NCBI RefSeq assembly: GCF_000236705.1 | Contig: NC_016599.1 | Coordinates: 2,108,001-2,172,000 of the forward strand | DNA: 64,000 bases | Origin: Owenweeksia hongkongensis DSM 17368 | GTDB taxonomy: Bacteria > Bacteroidota > Bacteroidia > Flavobacteriales > Schleiferiaceae | Direction: 5' to 3' | Shown here: positions 61,929-64,000 of the stretch, piece after piece | Position numbering within the stretch: the first letter of the stretch is position 1 | Layout of the letters: every line of letters starts with the position of its first letter | Made by a program: the position numbers and the translations under genes | The notes under the pieces: model-generated | What the model was told of the DNA's origin: nothing | Seen by the model: the letters and a program-made list of their open reading frames with translations, nothing else | Database searches by the model: none

Positions 61929-62671
61929 TTGAAATAATAATTAACCCCAACTGAAACTTGAAGTATACTAAAGCCCGTACTAGGCAAATAATGTCCGCTA
62001 AACACATAATCACCTTTTTCAAATTTTGACTTTGGTATATGAATGTAACCACCCTCTACCAGGAATTTCAATTTTTCAGTCCCCCACTGGCCACCAATGT
62101 TAAAGAGAAGCATATAAGGGTGTGACTGATTAGGATTAAAATCCTCAACTCCGTAATGGTGATATCCATCTTTATCTATAACTGATATCGGATTATAACT
62201 AGGTGAACCTGTGTTTAAATATCCGTCTTTGGCGGGGAAGTTGACGGCAGGCCCCAAGCGAACAAACAATTGCTTTTCGGGAAGTATGCTAAACTCAGGA
62301 AGAACAGCAAAATACATTAAATTTTGTTCATATCCCATGTGTATCCAATCAAGAGTGTAGTCTGGAGCATTTTCATACCCTTTCATACTAAAGTCCCCAT
62401 CAATAAACAAATCGAAATAGGTGTATTGAACTCCCATTTGCAAACTCAAATCCATCCAATCAAATAAATCTATCGAAAAACGAAGAGCCATGCCACGGGT
62501 ATAGGCAGGAGTAGGGAACTTTCCTTCATCAGTTTCTAATTTGCTCCCATCGTCATTAAAGTACTTTATTAGAGAATAACCTGCCGAAACCACAGGGCTT
62601 ACACTTACTTTTTGAGCATTGCCATAAGTTGCTAATAACAGGCAAAGGAGAGTTGTTCTAATTGCTTTCAT
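61925..62671 (-). CDS. Outer-membrane beta-barrel protein
   Basis: The 248 residues have a signal peptide (cleavage near GNAQK), then repeated strands such as GMALRFSIDLFDWMDLSLQMGVQYTYFDLFID, YFAVLPEFSILPEKQLFVRLGPAVNFP and STGFSILQVSVGVNYYFN with a terminal aromatic-plus-Asn end. This is the pattern of a small Bacteroidota barrel. It follows the PQQ-repeat lipoprotein by 22 bases, so the two may be one transcript. Function is unknown. Confidence 0.75.
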   Translation of the reverse strand: MKAIRTTLLCLLLATYGNAQKVSVSPVVSAGYSLIKYFNDDGSKLETDEGKFPTPAYTRGMALRFSIDLFDWMDLSLQMGVQYTYFDLFIDGDFSMKGYENAPDYTLDWIHMGYEQNLMYFAVLPEFSILPEKQLFVRLGPAVNFPAKDGYLNTGSPSYNPISVIDKDGYHHYGVEDFNPNQSHPYMLLFNIGGQWGTEKLKFLVEGGYIHIPKSKFEKGDYVFSGHYLPSTGFSILQVSVGVNYYFN

Positions 62672-62693
62672 TTTGTTAGTTACTTGGGTTAAA

Positions 62694-63944
62694 TTATTCC
62701 GGGAGTTTAAAACACATCATAAAGTATTCATCGTGTACATAGATATAGCCCAGCTCTTCATTGATGGCCACACCATTTTGAAACGCAGCACTTGTGTATT
62801 TCCTATCGCCATCATGGGGCGAATCCTCTTCCCATACAATCTGGCCATTGGCGGTACGAACGGCAAACAATTTTCCATCGCCCTCCGCTGTGTAAAACAC
62901 CATACCATTATAAAACTGCATGTGCGAAGGGCTATGACCTGCCTCAAAAGTATGCCATAGCAAATCACCCGTATATTTATCAAAAGCATAAATAGCATCA
63001 TTGTCCGGCTTCACTATCAAACGGTTTCCATCAATAATTAAATTAGAAAGCATTAAGTGATGCCCTGATCCGGGGAAGCCCTTTTGCCAGATAAACTCGC
63101 GCTTTACTAAATCTATACAGTGCAGATTGCGGTTTCCAAGTACGTACACCCTGTTATCTTCAATCACGGGAGGAAGAACATTGGAATTACCCGTTGGCTC
63201 AATGTCTTCCATTACAAACTCCACCTTCTTTTTAGAAAGATTGTAACCATACAGGTCAATCTGTCCATCCTGGTTAGATCCAAACTTCCAGCTACGGTTT
63301 TGAATAACCAATATGCTATCATTGGAAGGGCTCATCCATAAGGTGGGGCCGTGTATAAATGGTGAATAACCATCTATTGAATCTGCATACAATGTAAAAA
63401 TAGTATCCCACCTCACGTTATTGAACGGAGATCTAACCAAATAAACTTTTGACGCAGGCCAAGATGTTGAAGTATGCTTGTGATAAATATATCCATCTAC
63501 CTCTGTAATACCTGGGTGCCCATTTTTATTGGGAACTAAATATTGCCAACTGAGATTCCCCGTTTCGAAATCAATCACATTAGTCTCATAATTATTATTC
63601 ACCGCATACTTATCTTCATAAATTAATTGATGGTTATTATAAGGAATGGAAGGAGTTCCTCCGAAGTCATTCCAACTCCATTTTTTTTCACCGCTCTTCC
63701 CATCCAGTCTCCAAATTGAGAAGCCATTCATAGAAGGTGCTGAGTTACAAATCAGGTCGCCCTTATACATTAGAGGTTGTCTTCCTTGCGATTGTCTTTC
63801 ATCAGGTGCCATGGGTACTTTCCATACCATTTGCAGTAACGAAGTGTCTTTACCATTAGTCCCGGGTGGAGTTGGAGAGAGTGGCTCAGGCTTTTTGCAA
63901 GCCCAAGCCATAATTAGCATAGATAAATAGAATACCATTTTCAT
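62694..63944 (-). CDS. PQQ-like beta-propeller repeat lipoprotein
   Basis: The 416 residues start with a lipoprotein signal (MLIMAWAC, Cys16). Repeats typical of the PQQ-like/quinoprotein propeller follow: FSIWRLDGKSGEKKWSW, NVIDFETGNLSWQYL, YAFDKYTGDLLWHTFEAG and LFAVRTANGQIVWEEDS. The W-containing blade motif (GxxxW) is clear at each. Such proteins may be enzymes or scaffolds like BamB; catalytic residues were not identified. The start at 63944 is 56 bases from the window's end. Confidence 0.85.
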   Translation of the reverse strand: MKMVFYLSMLIMAWACKKPEPLSPTPPGTNGKDTSLLQMVWKVPMAPDERQSQGRQPLMYKGDLICNSAPSMNGFSIWRLDGKSGEKKWSWNDFGGTPSIPYNNHQLIYEDKYAVNNNYETNVIDFETGNLSWQYLVPNKNGHPGITEVDGYIYHKHTSTSWPASKVYLVRSPFNNVRWDTIFTLYADSIDGYSPFIHGPTLWMSPSNDSILVIQNRSWKFGSNQDGQIDLYGYNLSKKKVEFVMEDIEPTGNSNVLPPVIEDNRVYVLGNRNLHCIDLVKREFIWQKGFPGSGHHLMLSNLIIDGNRLIVKPDNDAIYAFDKYTGDLLWHTFEAGHSPSHMQFYNGMVFYTAEGDGKLFAVRTANGQIVWEEDSPHDGDRKYTSAAFQNGVAINEELGYIYVHDEYFMMCFKLPE

Positions 63945-64000
63945 ATCTATCTCGGTTTGGTGATAAAGAAATTAGAATAGTCATTATAATCAAACAACCT

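Noticed and set aside
62673-62960. A 95-residue plus-strand frame opposite the PQQ-repeat gene
   Set aside because: It is antisense to a clear coding region and has no recognisable features.

Overview
The window comes from a member of the Bacteroidota, most likely a marine or freshwater Flavobacteriia (order Flavobacteriales); genus is not assigned. The evidence is type IX secretion sorting tails (YPNP-type) on secreted proteins, an alternative complex III (ActABCDEF) joined to an aa3-type oxidase, a fused MurF-alanine racemase, the ftsX-DUF3098-uppP-truB cluster, many outer-membrane beta-barrels of Bacteroidota-only families, frequent TTG starts, little Shine-Dalgarno use, and a repeated TAnnTTTG promoter element. 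It is ordinary chromosomal sequence, densely coded, with two small mobile insertions. No rRNA, tRNA or CRISPR array was recognised, and no gap between genes exceeds about 260 bases.

Layout. 1-4026: tail of a secreted T9SS protein, then a four-gene envelope cluster (TlpA-like thioredoxin, DUF6029 barrel, Omp28-like lipoprotein, small barrel) in which every protein carries a cysteine pair. 4016-5966 (-): queG and ruvB, overlapping. 6096-17411 (-): the respiratory operon actA-B-C-D-E-F-coxB-coxA, which takes electrons from quinol through ACIII to oxygen. 17585-22702: a SPOR-domain protein, an intact IS3-family element (18055-19438) with a 3-bp target duplication, and a large T9SS-exported protein. 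22896-27652 (-): rimP-nusA-infB translation/transcription operon. 27724-29468: sirtuin, single-domain response regulator, membrane SPOR protein. 29731-32342 (+): ftsX-DUF3098-uppP-truB. 32339-38892: small membrane proteins, an M1 aminopeptidase lipoprotein, a lipoprotein, a DUF6268 barrel and a methyltransferase. 38896-42015 (-): murF-alr fusion and tdk. 42075-44247 (+): an uncharacterised cytosolic protein and two barrel proteins.

44507-49411 (+): mrp, nifU-like, korA and korB form an iron-sulfur unit (two cluster-carrier proteins followed by the iron-sulfur enzyme 2-oxoacid:ferredoxin oxidoreductase). A REP-associated tyrosine transposase with 26-bp inverted repeats sits between korA and korB. 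49522-55383 (-): a secreted unknown, queA, a cyclase-family hydrolase, hemW and a histidine kinase. 55540-58077 (+): polyprenol-phosphate mannosyltransferase, dihydroorotase and a DUF4296 lipoprotein. 58065-59087 (-): an epimerase-like protein. 59162-61928 (+): tyrS and an ECF sigma/anti-sigma pair. 61925-63944 (-): a barrel protein and a PQQ-repeat lipoprotein.

The most interesting points are the cysteine-pair envelope cluster, the RAYT element splitting korA from korB, the histidine-rich tails spread over the ACIII-oxidase operon, a terminator-like hairpin between a promoter-like motif and rimP, and two long perfect palindromes with related stems, one of which forms the 3' end of the IS3 transposase gene. 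All product names are from reading the translated sequence; no database search was run.
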